The position numbers and the translations under genes were made by a program. A stretch of DNA of 64,000 nt from Narthecium ossifragum (lineage: Eukaryota > Streptophyta > Magnoliopsida > Dioscoreales > Nartheciaceae), in contig OY986966.1 of NCBI GenBank assembly GCA_963920575.1, positions 2,190,130 through 2,254,129 of the forward strand, in the 5' to 3' direction. The first letter of the stretch is position 1. Every line of letters starts with the position of its first letter. The notes under the pieces are model-generated. The model saw only the letters and a program-made list of their open reading frames with translations. It ran no database searches and was not told the DNA's origin. Below, one piece after another: positions 10,199 to 22,042 of this stretch.

Positions 10199-13100
10199 AT
10201 GGTTTTGGCAAAGATGGACGAGCATTTTGTCAATGAACAGCCAAGAAAACCTATTCGGAGACTACCAGAATCCATCCAATCACTGCTGGGATTCAAGGAT
10301 CATGTAACGCCTAGTTGGGTCGAATCAGTTCGTCGCATAATCAAGAGCTTGCCTTCAGCTAAGACTGATGGTGGTTTGCCGATGAAGAGCTCAATGTTTG
10401 GAACAATGGAGTTTTCTCATCATATGAATGCCGTAAGAGATGCTACTGTTGCAAAGATCCAGGGTGTGTATCTCTGTCATTTTCTTCTTTTTCTTGACAT
10501 TCATCAACATATGCTGAATTTTGACTTGTTTTCTTCTAGGTGATCTTTCTTCACTCCAAACCCGTCTGAATCACTTGAACCTGCAGAGAAGACAAGCTCT
10601 GCATGATTATCTAGATTTGAAAGGTTCCAACCAAATCCTGAGCTACAATTATAATTTCTATATTCTTGATTTCTTGAGGCTTTTTCCAAGTTATGCAATG
10701 TTGATGTTAGAGAATGGATGGTTTTGTAGAAAGATGCTAATTGTTCCATGGCAATCCAGGGAACATTCGCGTATTTTGTCGTGTGAGGCCTTTCCTAGAG
10801 GATGAGAAGCACAGACAGTTGAGATCTGTCATTGCATCAGATTCAAGCAATGTGTTCCTATACATTGCTGAAAATAAGAAAAAACAATACAATTTTGACT
10901 GTGTTTTCCAGCCACATTCTACGCAAGGTACTAAAATCATAAGATGTGTTTCTAAGCTGTAATCCCACACAAATTACTGCTTAGTAAAGATAAATTTCCG
11001 ACAGTTTTTCTTGAATTTGCATGTGAATTTTGCAGAAGAAGTCTTTGCTGAAATCGAGCCAGTTATCAAGTCTGTCCTGGATGGCTACAATGCATGCATC
11101 TTTGCTTATGGGCAAACAGGCACGGGTAAAACTTTCACAATGGTGAGATTTCTGAATCAAAATGGGTTCTTTGATCCTATGGTACAATGACAATGGGCAT
11201 CCTAATATCAAGCTAGTTCCATCATTTCTTGTTTTCATGCTTAGGAAGGCAATCCGGACTGCCCTGGTATTGTGCCTCGAGGAATTGAAGCACTATTTGA
11301 ACAAGCACTAGAAAGCAATCACGATTTCCTCTTCACTTTTAGTATGCTTGAAATTTATATGGGAGGCCTTAGAGATCTGCTTGCCCCGAAGAGCACAAAG
11401 GAAAGGGTTCACAAACCACCACGGTGCGTCCTGTATTCCTATTAGAAATAAACAGTTATACAATTTTATGCAGTACTATTACAACAGTTAACTAAATATA
11501 AGAATCCAAATACTTTGTTTACGTGTCATACTTTGGAAGAAGCTAGTAACAAACTTGTAGCATTTACTGACATATAATGCAAGGATTTAGGAGTTTCTCA
11601 GAATAGAAAGTCATTTTCATTTGGGGGAAGTGCACAACTACAAGTATTGAAAAGGGATGAAGGCATTAGTATGTATAGTTCGACTTCCAACTTACTGGCT
11701 TTATTCTAATACCTTCATCTCAATATGCAGCCTTTCTATACAAATGGATCCCGACGGAGGGATTGAAGTTGAAAACTTAGTTTCCCTTGAAGTGAGTAAT
11801 TTCAAGCAAGTTAAAACTTTGTACAACCTAGGAACTCGGCTACGATCAACAGCTTCTACAATGTCAAACTCGAAATCAAGTAGATCACACTGGTAATTTT
11901 TCACAACTATTCTAATAAGTACAATTAACACTACTTTCAATCAAAAATTTGATCATGTTCTTGCTCTGAACAGCTTGATCCGCATATCATTAACTTGTCT
12001 TGACATGCATGAGAGAAGAAGGCAAAAAAATAAGCTATGGATGGTTGATCTAGGTGGAAGTGAACGTCTTCTAAAGACACAAGCAACTGGAAGAAGATTA
12101 GAAGAAGGGAAGGCAATCAATTTATCACTATCAGCACTTGGAGACGTCATCAGTGCCCTCCGGAATAAAAATCCCCATGTTCCCTACAGGTACAACTGTG
12201 ATAACCAGAATAGAAAAACTATAGTATGTTTTACGGTAACTGCAAACAATAGACAAAATTCTGCAGTTCATGCAGTTTTGCTATCCTATTTGAATAAATC
12301 TGCGTCAACATTCTTATATCATCCAAGTTCCACGTTGTAAATTCAACATTTCAGCATACATGGAATGGAACCCAATAACTACACCTGAATCTACTCCACT
12401 AGAAAATGAAGTGAATCCTGCATTCTTAAGTGTGCAAGTCTATCCATGAGTTCATTCATCCATAAGTAAAGTCAGAGCTTTTTTTTATGCAAGATTTTCA
12501 TAAGTAATAATCTGCAATATATTGAAATTTGACAGGAACAGCAAGCTTACACGAGTACTGAGAGACTCCCTTGGTAATGAATGTCTTCTTGACCCTCATC
12601 CATTCTTGGTTAATCCGAGTTTATACATAGACCTTTTGGCTTTTCGTGTCAAATATATAAAGACCATTCATCATGTACCGTGTATCACCAGTTGCTTGCT
12701 TAATGCATTACAGGATCGGACTCAAAGACCTTGATGCTTGTCCATATCAGCCCAAAAGAAGAGGATTTGTGTGAAACTGTTTGTACCTTAGGCTTTGCAA
12801 CACGTGTGAGAAGTATCCACCTGGGGCATGAAGAACCAGAGGTAACACCTTAAGCTTCTTTATACATCTTAGCTAATGTAATCATATAGAGATTATCGTG
12901 TATAGATTGTCAGAACTATCTAAAAATTCACTTTAATCTAACTCCATCATAGCAACCTGACTTTGTTGTACATTTCGTAATCTTTGACACAATAAAGAAG
13001 AAGATATCTCATGCTTGCAAGATTCCTATGTCAAATTATGCATGAATAGGTAATTAACAGCTGCCTACACAGTTACAAACTTGAGTTGGTTTATTTCCTA

Positions 13101-14504
13101 TATGGTCAAACACTTTTTTCCTAGACCAACAATATAGTTTTCTTACCAAGCATACTTCTTATCATATTAAAACAGGAAGTCAAAGCCAAAAAAGAAGTTG
13201 CAATGGCTGACCTGCTACAGAAAGTGAAACGTTTCGAAAGTGAGAGTCAACATGTTAGAGGAAATATTGTAAGGCTGAATGAGCACCTTGAACTTTTAGG
13301 AATAAAGGGGCCACTATTGAGTAAGCATTTAGATGCTTTATATTTAACCAATCAAGAGAACAAGGTGGAGGAGTCCAGAAGTTTGAAAGGCACATCATCA
13401 AGCCTACCTAGATTCATGAAGCCAACTGTTTCTAGTCGAAAGAGGAATTATGCAAATTGCCAGCCCACAGCAAATCCCAGGAAGAAACCACCAATACCTT
13501 CAAGGAGAAAGTCTTCATCTGTTTATGCCGAATCTGTAACTTCCATAGCCAAGAGTTTTGCTTGGCACTCTGACCACAGCTCAGAGTGTAGTCTATCCAC
13601 TATTACTTGTTGGAAGAACAGTACAGATGATGGAACTGAATCTACTCAAAGAGCATCAGAATACGAGATCAAAAAGGTTATTTTCCCGGTGCAGGAGAAG
13701 TCTCCAAGAAGGCCTACAGCTGAACTTCCCCATGAAGATGTCAACGAATCAGAGAAGTGTTTCGAAGAAGGAATAAACCTTGAAAAACATTTAACAATCG
13801 AGAATTGGATTCAGCTCCAAATGGCAGAACAGAACACTGGAAAAACACATCGGAACAAAAGAGTTCTTGCTATTCCCATCAATAAGACAACTAAAAGATG
13901 CAATTCTCAGAATCCTGGGTATAAAAATGACCAAGCAGAAATGCACCATCTTACCACCGCATTATTAGGCAGAGGTGTTTTCCAGAAGCAAGCTGGTGTT
14001 ATGAAGGAGCTTCAAATGAAAGAGATGATAGAGAAATGTGGTGAAGATATACTAACTGATGAGAATCATAAGAATCTGGCGATGGAAGAAAAAACAATGC
14101 AATCGGTTAATTTGTCACCTGACATGACATGTAGCAAGTTCAAAACCTGTGAACTAAGAGCGCAAAATATCGAACTTTTACCTGAAACCCAAGAAGAGGT
14201 TAGTGGAATCACCAAGGAAATCAGACTTAGTAAGGATGTATGTATGCCACAACCAGAGGTACCTGCATCAAAAGTTAATGCAATCTTCAGAAACAATCAC
14301 AGTCAAGATCTGTGTCAGTGTGCGGGATACATGGAAGATGCTGATAAACCTTCCCTATTTACTTTCAATGGTTCATCAGAAACTCGAGAAAAGAATACAG
14401 ATTTGGAAGACTCAACCATAACCACAAACAACTTTCGAGAAGAAAAAGAAGGCACAGGTAATCCTGTTTGCTCTGTCCATATTATAAGAAGTAAATGCTC
14501 ATAA
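10199..14504 (+). CDS. kinesin-like protein, KIN-14 family
   Basis: Microtubule motor; KIN-14 kinesins are usually minus-end directed. Exons by GT-AG and frame: 10199-10463, 10540-10623, 10760-10927, 11036-11142, 11245-11423, 11731-11892, 11974-12189, 12536-12573, 12714-12841, 13176-14504. They join in one frame of about 891 residues. A short N-terminal part with a coiled segment ([19 protein letters not shown]) leads into the motor: [12 protein letters not shown]-loop GQTGTGKT, switch I SSRSHC, switch II DLGGSER, then [13 protein letters not shown]. After the KIN-14 position (VSLEV..., [19 protein letters not shown]) comes a 440-residue tail, low in known domains, with a short coiled coil near 13200-13320. 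All motor motifs look intact. The start is the first ATG after an in-frame stop; an upstream exon is possible. The subclass resembles KIN-14T/U-type proteins, but that is only an impression. Confidence 0.88.
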
Positions 14505-15968
14505 GAACAATATTACCACAGTAAGTATTAGTAGCTCTCAAGAGGATTTCAAGTCAAGCGCTATTGTTTTTTTCTTTTTGTTAGCACAGATCTTTAGCAG
14601 AATATGAATAAGTAAAGATCAGAAAGAGTCAAGATGAGGCTCCTCTATTTGTTGTTATATGGAATCCTTGCATTACAACTTTCTAGCAAATCCCACAACT
14701 TATTATCCAGGCACTCTTGTCAAATATAGAATTCCCAAACCAGGCTTCAGTACCTGTGGCCAAACTCTGTCGTGTTTTAACTATTGGAAGAATATATATA
14801 TACTTGTGTATATATATAAGAATGAATTGCTTTCTCTTCGATGAAATGACCATCTATTTCGATTAGCATCTCCTCCAGGAAGAGCTTCAAAGAGCATATT
14901 GACTAGAACCATCAAGATGGAAAAAGTTTTCAAGGCCTGATACCATGTTCTTTTGATTTCTGACCAGGGATGCATCAGCTATTAGAGAGATTTGAGACAT
15001 TATGGGGGAGTGCAGTTCTAGGAACAGGAATTGAAAGTTTTGGACTTGGACAGGATTTCTTTCATGGCTTGATGTACTAAAAGAACTTAATTTTTAACTT
15101 ATTTAAGCTGCTAAACAAATCCCTCTAGTCTCTCTCAGTGACAACTGAGAAAGCAAGGGGAAACTTCTTGGATTTCCTATGTATACCCCAAAGCTGTTTT
15201 ATGTAGTAAGTACATAATACCTAGCATTCATCCCCATGGCAAATGAAATATGAATTCTGAGAAAACTTCTGAGAATCTCAAGCAATTACATAAAGAAAAC
15301 AAGTTCACAGATTTTGCTTCACTTTAGAAGAGTAATGTGGATTTTTTTTGACTAATATCGATCAAAAAATTCTAGTATACAGGTGTCCCCCTTCCACTTT
15401 ATCAAGTGGATGACATAGACAAACTGAGAGGCAGCAAACATATAACAAATAAGAAATGAATCTTAAACACCTGCACCTGAAGCTGATTTGATTCCTCCAA
15501 AGTATAACAGTTTGCTCAAATAATTTGAACTGCCCTAAGTCTCCCAGTGGAATGACCCGGATTCACTGCTTTTCATCCCTCTTTTCGTGACATAATTACT
15601 GATATTAGTCCATAATAAGAGTTGAACAGAACAAAACCAATTCTTCACTGTATTGGCGTTCTCATTCTCCCATTAACGTATTTGCTCAAGATAAACAAAT
15701 GCAACACTTAGCTCCTTGGTTGAATTTGCGGTAGTCGATGGTCTATACTTGCTCTTGGTCGATCATATGACCTCTGTCATTCACTGCAAAATTGTTCCGA
15801 AGGCTCAGCAAGATAACTTATCTTACTGCGTGTCCAGAACTTTGTCGTGAAGGCTCTCCATGAGGCCGATCACAGATCATGACTGTTCTTTACAGCTCTA
15901 ACTCACTTTAGACAGTAGCCTTCGGGCTTAATTGATCAAAAAAAAAAACTCACTTTAGACAGGAATTT
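14505..15968. other. convergent spacer between the kinesin and PPR genes
   Basis: Holds the presumed 3' ends of the two convergent genes. No gene seen. It contains a short (TA)n run at 14790-14818 and the small retroposon described separately at 15901-15962. Confidence 0.4.
15901..15962 (+). mobile_element. minimal retroposed tail with 15-bp target duplication
   Basis: ACTCACTTTAGACAG occurs at 15901-15915 and 15948-15962. The 32 bp between them read TAGCCTTCGGGCTTAATTGA followed by TC and an A-tract. This is a target-site duplication around nothing but the last bases of a LINE-like 3' end. It lies only a few bases beyond the PPR stop codon (15969-15971), inside what must be the PPR 3' UTR. 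Confidence 0.75.
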
Positions 15969-17753
15969 TTATCCCTCCTCTATTTCAAGCAGCCCTCCAC
16001 ATGGCTTTGGAATGTAACCAACCATCTTTAAGTGACCATTAACCTCATAGAGGATCTTATATATCCTTTGAAACTCAGGATGTGATCCATCCCTTGCAGT
16101 AAACTCATGAACGGTGCCACCAACTTCGATAGAACTCCCACCAGGTACCTTGTGTACACCCCAGTCTTTCATAACCTTCCTCAGCTTCCTAACTTCCTCC
16201 CAGCCTCCACGTTGTGCATATATATTGGACAGGAGTGTATAGTTCCCACTGTTATGGGGCTCAACCTCAATAAGATGCTTCAAGGCATGCTCTCCAAGAT
16301 CAATATCACCATGGATCCTAGCAGCAGCTAATAGGGATCCCCACATAGCTCCATTTGCTTCAAATGGCATCTTGCTGACTAGATCTTGTGCCTCTTTCAG
16401 ACATCCAGCACGGCCAAGAAGATCAATCATGCATCCATAGTGCTCTATTTTCGGCTCAATCTTATAGCGTGAAATCATGCAATCAAAGTACCAGCGACCC
16501 AAATCAGTTAGTCCAATATGGCTGCAAGCTGATAAGATAGCTAGAAAAGTGATATCATTTGGTTTAATATTCTCTCTTTCCATCAGACGAAACATGCTCA
16601 AAGCCTCATTGCCAAGCCCATGCAAAGCAAACCCGGCAATAATAGTAGTCCAAGTAACCACATTCCTACTCTTCATCTTCCTAAAAACCTCCACAGCTTT
16701 CTCTATGTTACCGGATTTCGCATACATGTCTATCAGTGCATTCATCAAAGGAACAACCTTATATAGCCCATGTTTATCAATGAAGCTATGAATCCATTCG
16801 CCTAAATCCAATGCACCCAGCTGAGCACAAGCCACGAGTGCCGCCAACAAGGCAATTTCATCTGGCTGGATGCTGCCTTCGAGTTGCATCCTCCGAAAGA
16901 TTGCAATAGCCTCGTCCGGGCGATTCATCTGAGCATACCCAGCGATCATCGTCGTCCATGAAACCACATTCTTTTCAGGCATCCTCTCAAACACCACACG
17001 ACCACCATCGACATCTCCAACCTTAACATATCCTGCAACCATGGCATTCCACAAAACAACATCCCTATAAAGAATTCCATCAAACAGACGCCGTGCAGCC
17101 TCTACATCTCTACAAGCAGAGTACATATGAATCAAACCGGTCAAGATATGGATATCCGAGACCAACCCAATTCGGAAAATCCGTCCATGGATCTCCTGAC
17201 CCAATTCAAGAACCGACAATCTTGCGACCGCCTTTAAGACAAAGGGAAACGAATAAGTATCGGGCAGAAGACCCACGAGCTGGATCTTCTTGAACAGATG
17301 AACGGCATCCAATGCCGACTCTGTCTGAGAGAGACCTCTAATCATGGTGTTATAGAGGTAGATATCAGGGTGGTCTTTCCGTTTGAAGACCAGATAGCCG
17401 TAGCTCACGAAGCCCGAAAGAGAGCACGCGTGGATGAACTTGCTAAGGAGGAGGTTATCCTGGTCGAGGCCTCGCGAGACCATAAAGGCGTGAGCTTGGT
17501 GGAAGTCCTTCGAGGTGGAGCAATGGCCGAGGAGGGAGACGAGCTCTTGGGTTGTGACCAAACGGGTACCCATATCTTTGATCGCATAGGAGGCGAAGGA
17601 ACGGAGTAAATGGCCGGAAGAGAGCATCATCTCATCTAACGGCGCTCCCGCGCTGATCTCGCGCTCTATTTGCTCTCGCACGATCAAGACCTTAAAGGCC
17701 TCAGCCCGGCCTATAGATAGCCCATTGGATCCGGGATCTTTAGGCCCAAGCAT
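15969..17753 (-). CDS. pentatricopeptide repeat protein, PLS type with E/E+ end
   Basis: An intronless frame of 594 residues starting at ATG 17753-17751. The protein is a run of 35-residue helical repeats, e.g. DIYLYNTMIRGLSQTESALD, DVVLWNAMVAGYVKVGDVDG, NVVSWTTMIAGYAQMNRPDE and NVVTWTTIIAGFALHGLGNE, with the P, L and S spacing of the PLS subfamily. It ends with E and E+ motifs (GGSSIEVGGTVHEF, then YKILYEVNGHLKMVGYIP) and has no DYW deaminase domain. Such proteins act in plastids or mitochondria as site-recognition factors for C-to-U RNA editing and recruit a DYW partner in trans (family knowledge). The N-terminus is plausible as an organelle-targeting region but not diagnostic. It is divergent from the PUR-alpha gene, 165 bp away. 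Overall it resembles the At5g56310 type; the RNA target cannot be read from sequence here. Confidence 0.93.
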   Translation of the reverse strand: MLGPKDPGSNGLSIGRAEAFKVLIVREQIEREISAGAPLDEMMLSSGHLLRSFASYAIKDMGTRLVTTQELVSLLGHCSTSKDFHQAHAFMVSRGLDQDNLLLSKFIHACSLSGFVSYGYLVFKRKDHPDIYLYNTMIRGLSQTESALDAVHLFKKIQLVGLLPDTYSFPFVLKAVARLSVLELGQEIHGRIFRIGLVSDIHILTGLIHMYSACRDVEAARRLFDGILYRDVVLWNAMVAGYVKVGDVDGGRVVFERMPEKNVVSWTTMIAGYAQMNRPDEAIAIFRRMQLEGSIQPDEIALLAALVACAQLGALDLGEWIHSFIDKHGLYKVVPLMNALIDMYAKSGNIEKAVEVFRKMKSRNVVTWTTIIAGFALHGLGNEALSMFRLMERENIKPNDITFLAILSACSHIGLTDLGRWYFDCMISRYKIEPKIEHYGCMIDLLGRAGCLKEAQDLVSKMPFEANGAMWGSLLAAARIHGDIDLGEHALKHLIEVEPHNSGNYTLLSNIYAQRGGWEEVRKLRKVMKDWGVHKVPGGSSIEVGGTVHEFTARDGSHPEFQRIYKILYEVNGHLKMVGYIPKPCGGLLEIEEG

Positions 17754-17918
17754 CGCCGCGATGTGTTTACCGTAGTAATCGGCACCCTAGAAAAGGACTC
17801 CCAATATGGACTCCTTGTCTGATGAAACTACTTCGCGCCAAACCCTAATCAAGAACAAGAACCAAGGATCTCGATCTCAAACCCTAGTGTTGGAGAGGCG
17901 GGAAGGGCTGGGGCTGGC
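17754..17918. promoter_or_regulatory. bidirectional promoter with teloboxes and E2F-like site
   Basis: Only 165 bp separate the divergent PPR and PUR-alpha start codons. The spacer holds two teloboxes (AAACCCTAA at 17840-17848 and AAACCCTA at 17879-17886). Immediately before the first, TTCGCGCCAAA reads TTTGGCGC on the other strand, a match to the E2F consensus TTTSSCGC. No TATA box is evident. Teloboxes and E2F sites mark growth- and division-linked plant promoters. Confidence 0.6.
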
Positions 17919-20231
17919 ATGGAAGGGGGTGGGGGGGACGTGGAGCTGGCGACGAAGACGTTGCAGCTGGAGCACAAGCTGTTCTACTTGGACCTGAAGG
18001 AGAACCCCCGGGGGAGGTACCTCAAGATTTCCGAGAAGACGTCCGCTACGCGGTCCACGATCATCGTCCCGGCGGATGGCGTCCTCTGGTTCATCGACCT
18101 CCTCGACTACTTCATAACCACCGACGAGCGCGACGCGTGCTCCCAGGAGCTCAAGATCGACACCAAGGTTCCGATCGTGCTTAGTCTTGACGTTGAGTTT
18201 TGTAGGGTTCGTGACATTCTAAGTTATGTATCTGAGGATTTTGTCGATGGTTTTTCAGCTGTTCTACTTTCATATTGGCGAGAATAAGAGAGGGCGCTTT
18301 CTGAAGGTATGTTTTTTTCGCTCTTTTTGTTGGAATTGCTTATTTTGTTCAAGAAATTAGTGGCTTCATATTTCTTCGAATCAGTGTGTTTGCTTTCGTT
18401 ATGGTGCTGCTCATTTTGATTTGAGATTAGACTGGAAACTTAGATTTGGTAGTTGGAGTCATGGAGTGTGATGTTGAATGGCAGAGCTTCGTATAATTCA
18501 TAATTGAAAGGAAAAATTTCTTCTATTGTTCCAATTTCGACTCAAACCTAGAAATCGTCGGGGCTTGGGAAAGTGTTGGAATTAGGTTGGATTTATCTAA
18601 CAATTCATCAAAGATTTCTTGCCTACTCGTTTAAAATCATTTAATAAAACTTGTCCTGGTAGCGATATATGGCATCTATATGATTGGCTTTTGTGCAATC
18701 TGGAGATAATTTTGCTTGACACTAAGCCGCCCATACTTATTTGATTCCATATTCATTAAACGCCAACCCTAATCCTGGATGATTTTTCTGGAGTTTATGG
18801 TCCTCTCATGCAATTCATGAGGTTTTGATCACTTCTATAGTGTTTGGATTTTAACGGATCTGATATTTGCATGGTAAAAAGTAGACCAAGGTTCTGATGT
18901 TGCATGCATAATATCAAACATTAATTCATGGCTGTGCTGAATTATACACTGTACAAAATTCTTCCTTGGGACTGTGAAAATGAACTATGCGCCTATTATG
19001 AGCTTCATGTTGTTGGTTCTGTTCAGCTATTTTAGATGGCTGACTGCAAAAGACGCTAAAACATTTTATCAACAATCTGTTCAGTACAAGAATTGCCACC
19101 CTAACATAATTTATTAGCTTGAATATTTCCTTTGATATGTAGATTGACTTTTGTAGTTGCCAGAGAGAACGTTTGTATAGGCTTGTAAGGTGCAGTGTCT
19201 TATCCAGCACTCAGATTGATGGAAAACTTGGTCTTGTTGGGAACGTAACTACCAATTTTATTCTCAACTTATATTTCAAAATGTCAGTTGGAAGTTCATA
19301 GTCTTTAATAGCCAGATTTAGCTGACTTATTACTTTGTGCTAAACTTCTGCTCTTCATTCATATGAGGGATTTGCAATTGAGGTCCTAAGCCTATGAAAT
19401 TCCTCTTCCTAATTACGGCAAATGAAAAGGAAGAACTATTTTGAGCATAGAATAAGTACTAGGACTTTGGTTCAAGCCAATAAAGATTTTCACTTCAGAT
19501 TTCCGAAGCATCCATCAGCAGAAACCGTAGCACAATTATTGTTCCAGCAGGAATCTCCGATGATGAAGGATGGGTAGCATTCAGGAATGTTCTGCTTGAG
19601 ATTAGTAATGAAACCTCAAGACCTTTTGTTGCAGCAAATCTGGTATTTTCTAGATGGAATGTCATATATAGACTTCACTTTTGATGTTACTTCTGGTCTG
19701 CCAGTCTTTTCTCATTTCACTGCCTGTGCTTTCTCAATTAAAAACAGCAACATGTGGCGTCGTCCGTCCACCATCCTGGACTGTCAGATGATGTTGGGGC
19801 TGGATTCATACCTAGCCATAGTTCCCAATTGGCGTCTGGATCTGATTTGAATGTCGACAGATTGGTTGATTTGCAACCAAAAGACGAAGTTGGAGGATCG
19901 GTGGTATCCAAACTAATCAGAGTGGATCAGAAGAGGTTTTTCTTTGATCTGGGAAGCAATAACAGAGGACATTTTTTGAGAATTTCTGAGGTAAAACTAC
20001 TCGCCTTTTCTTCTTTGCTTTTACAATTAGCCACAGCATGACGTTCTTGCCAACAAACAAATGTAGGTAATTGGCGCTGATCGGTCATCTATCATCCTTC
20101 CTTTGTCTGGTCTAAATCAGTTTCACAAAGTGATTGGTCATTTTTTGGACATATCCAAAGACAAGCTAGAAGGAATGGCTGGTGGAAACATGGTACCAGG
20201 AGAGGCATCACAAGATGATCAATTTACATAG
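17919..20231 (+). CDS. PURA1: PUR-alpha single-strand nucleic-acid-binding protein
   Basis: Five exons join in frame: 17919-18167, 18259-18306, 19499-19642, 19748-19990, 20067-20231, giving 282 residues, close to plant PUR-alpha length. Three PUR repeats are visible. Repeat 1 runs from about residue 10 (LEHKLFYLDLKENPRGRYLKI ... STIIVPADG). Repeat 2 (KLFYFHIGENKRGRFLKISE ... RSTIIVPAG) starts near residue 80. Repeat 3 (RVDQKRFFFDLGSNNRGHF ... SSIILPLSG) starts near residue 190. PUR repeats bind purine-rich single-stranded DNA and RNA, and plant PUR-alpha binds telobox-containing promoters (established). The N-terminal Gly-rich start follows MEGGGGD. Exon 1 is very GC-rich while the later exons are not. 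The start is the ATG opening the conserved N-terminus. Confidence 0.94.
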
Positions 20232-21616
20232 AATAAGTACATGCTATAGGTCTCTCTTTAGCTGCTATGTTTATTGTTTGTTCATCTTCCTGGCTAGGGC
20301 ACGAGCTTCTTTTAATTTCTTGTCTCTAGGATGACAGACGATAATCTCAAGTGTCATCTGAGCCTACCAATAAATAATGGAGGAGGTTCATGTTTTATGT
20401 GACTGATTATTGCTATAAAAATAGACTCTCCGGTGCTTGTTCTATTACCAGCAGTATGAAACTCAATGAGAGGGGGTGAAATTTAAAACAAAATGATCTT
20501 TTTTTTTTAATTAATGCAAAACGTATTTTAAAATTATAATATTGAACATTAAAGAATAAAAATGTTATAAATATTAAAATATATGTACCGTATTATGTGT
20601 TGTGATTGAGAGGTGAAAATTGAATTTTACGCTTTTGTATTTTTTGAAAACGCTGCAAAACGACTTCGTTCTTAATAGTTTTAAAAATTTTCTATTCGAT
20701 GTATACTATCATGCAATCATTTATCCAGTCATCTCACATCTTATTATACAAATCAGACTTGATAATCTTCATCGAAAAGAAGACTCTCTCAATGATTGTA
20801 GTCGCAACTGGTAAGGTCAATTCCAATATCATATGTTTCAATGGGTTTACGCAACTCACAGTTACAAACAATATCATTCAAGTGATTCAACCATGGGTCA
20901 CTAACAATATCATTCGGATTAATTAAACTAGTTCGAGGTCTTTTCGAACTAGTATTTTTTAAAGTAGTATGCAAGTCATGAGTATTAGACGATTCACCAC
21001 TTGATTCGTTTCGTGATTTTTTTTTATCACAAACTTATCTATCATTATCTAAATAAAACAAAATAAAAATAAAAATTAGAAAATTAGAAATCAAAGTAAT
21101 AAATTACTCACATCCTAAAATAGTATGCAAGTCATGGTGGGGAGCTTAGTTGAGCCGGGACCTATTTTATTGGTAAACCACTTTTGTTGTCTTCTCTGTA
21201 ATCGTATAATCGGATTATTATCTTCATATGGATAAGGGTCAAACCGTTTACAATTAAAATTACTCATACCATTATAATAATATATCTAGATCTAGTTTAG
21301 TGTTTTATCAAGCCCCACGTACATCTAATATTAGTCTAGATCATGACTTCTTAAACAAAAAAAAAACAATAGAATAGATCATGACATAGATAAGACGGTT
21401 CAAACAGTTTTTCCTCGTCGTAATCAGATGCTTTGATATGTGTCATATTTAATGGACGAGCAAATTAATTTTCAAGAAAAGATTAATTTTCAAAGAAAAA
21501 ATTAACTTTCGAACTGGAGCACAAAATCCTCCGGGATTCGAATAAAAAAACCACCTTACACTTACACATGAGGTTTCTTGACCAAAGAGGTTTTTTTTTT
21601 TATTTACAACCATCCT
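20232..21616. other. A/T-rich gene-free stretch
   Basis: Presumed PUR-alpha 3' UTR followed by A/T-rich DNA. A short perfect-looking hairpin (AACTAGTTCGA ... TCGAACTAGT) lies at about 20927-20953. A phrase with CAATATCATTC occurs twice near 20868 and 20902. No coding frame is supportable. Confidence 0.4.
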
Positions 21617-21619
21617 TAT

Positions 21620-22039
21620 GGGCTTGTTTGGTTGGGGTAAGGAATCCCTATCACGGATTAAGCCCATTTTATTCATATATTGCAACCAAATACCATCTAA
21701 GCCTCATTTTTATTCCCACTTTTATTCACATTTCTATCCCCATTTTATCCTTACTTTATCCCTATTTTTCAACCAATCATTACTATATTTTCTCTTATTT
21801 TTAACTAATCATATCAACTTTATCCCTGCTTTTTCATTTTTCAACCAATCATTACTTCAGTATCCCTACTTTTCAATCAATCACGTAACTTTATCCCTAT
21901 TTTTTCAACGAAACATTATTAATTTATCACTACTTTTCAACAAAATACCATACATATTCCACTGCTTATCCTAGAATACCAATCCCCATCCCCTCTAATC
22001 CCGGGATGGACTATCACTACTTTTCAACCAAACACACCC
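21620..22039. mobile_element. Tourist-like MITE
   Basis: The left end is GGGCTTGTTTGGTTG and the right end inverted is GGGTGTGTTTGGTTG. The two are flanked by the 3-bp repeat TAT (21617-21619 and 22040-22042). Terminal GGGC..GTTTGG with a 3-bp duplication is typical of PIF/Harbinger-derived MITEs, although TAT is not the commonest target. The interior repeats CTTTATCCC and TTTTCAACCAATCA phrases and has no transposase. The long frame through it is an artefact of these repeats. Confidence 0.7.
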
Positions 22040-22042
22040 TAT

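Noticed and set aside
21618..21974. 118-residue frame rich in Phe, Ser and Tyr
   Set aside because: It lies inside the Tourist-like MITE and simply translates its CTTTATCCC/TTTTCAACCAATC repeats.
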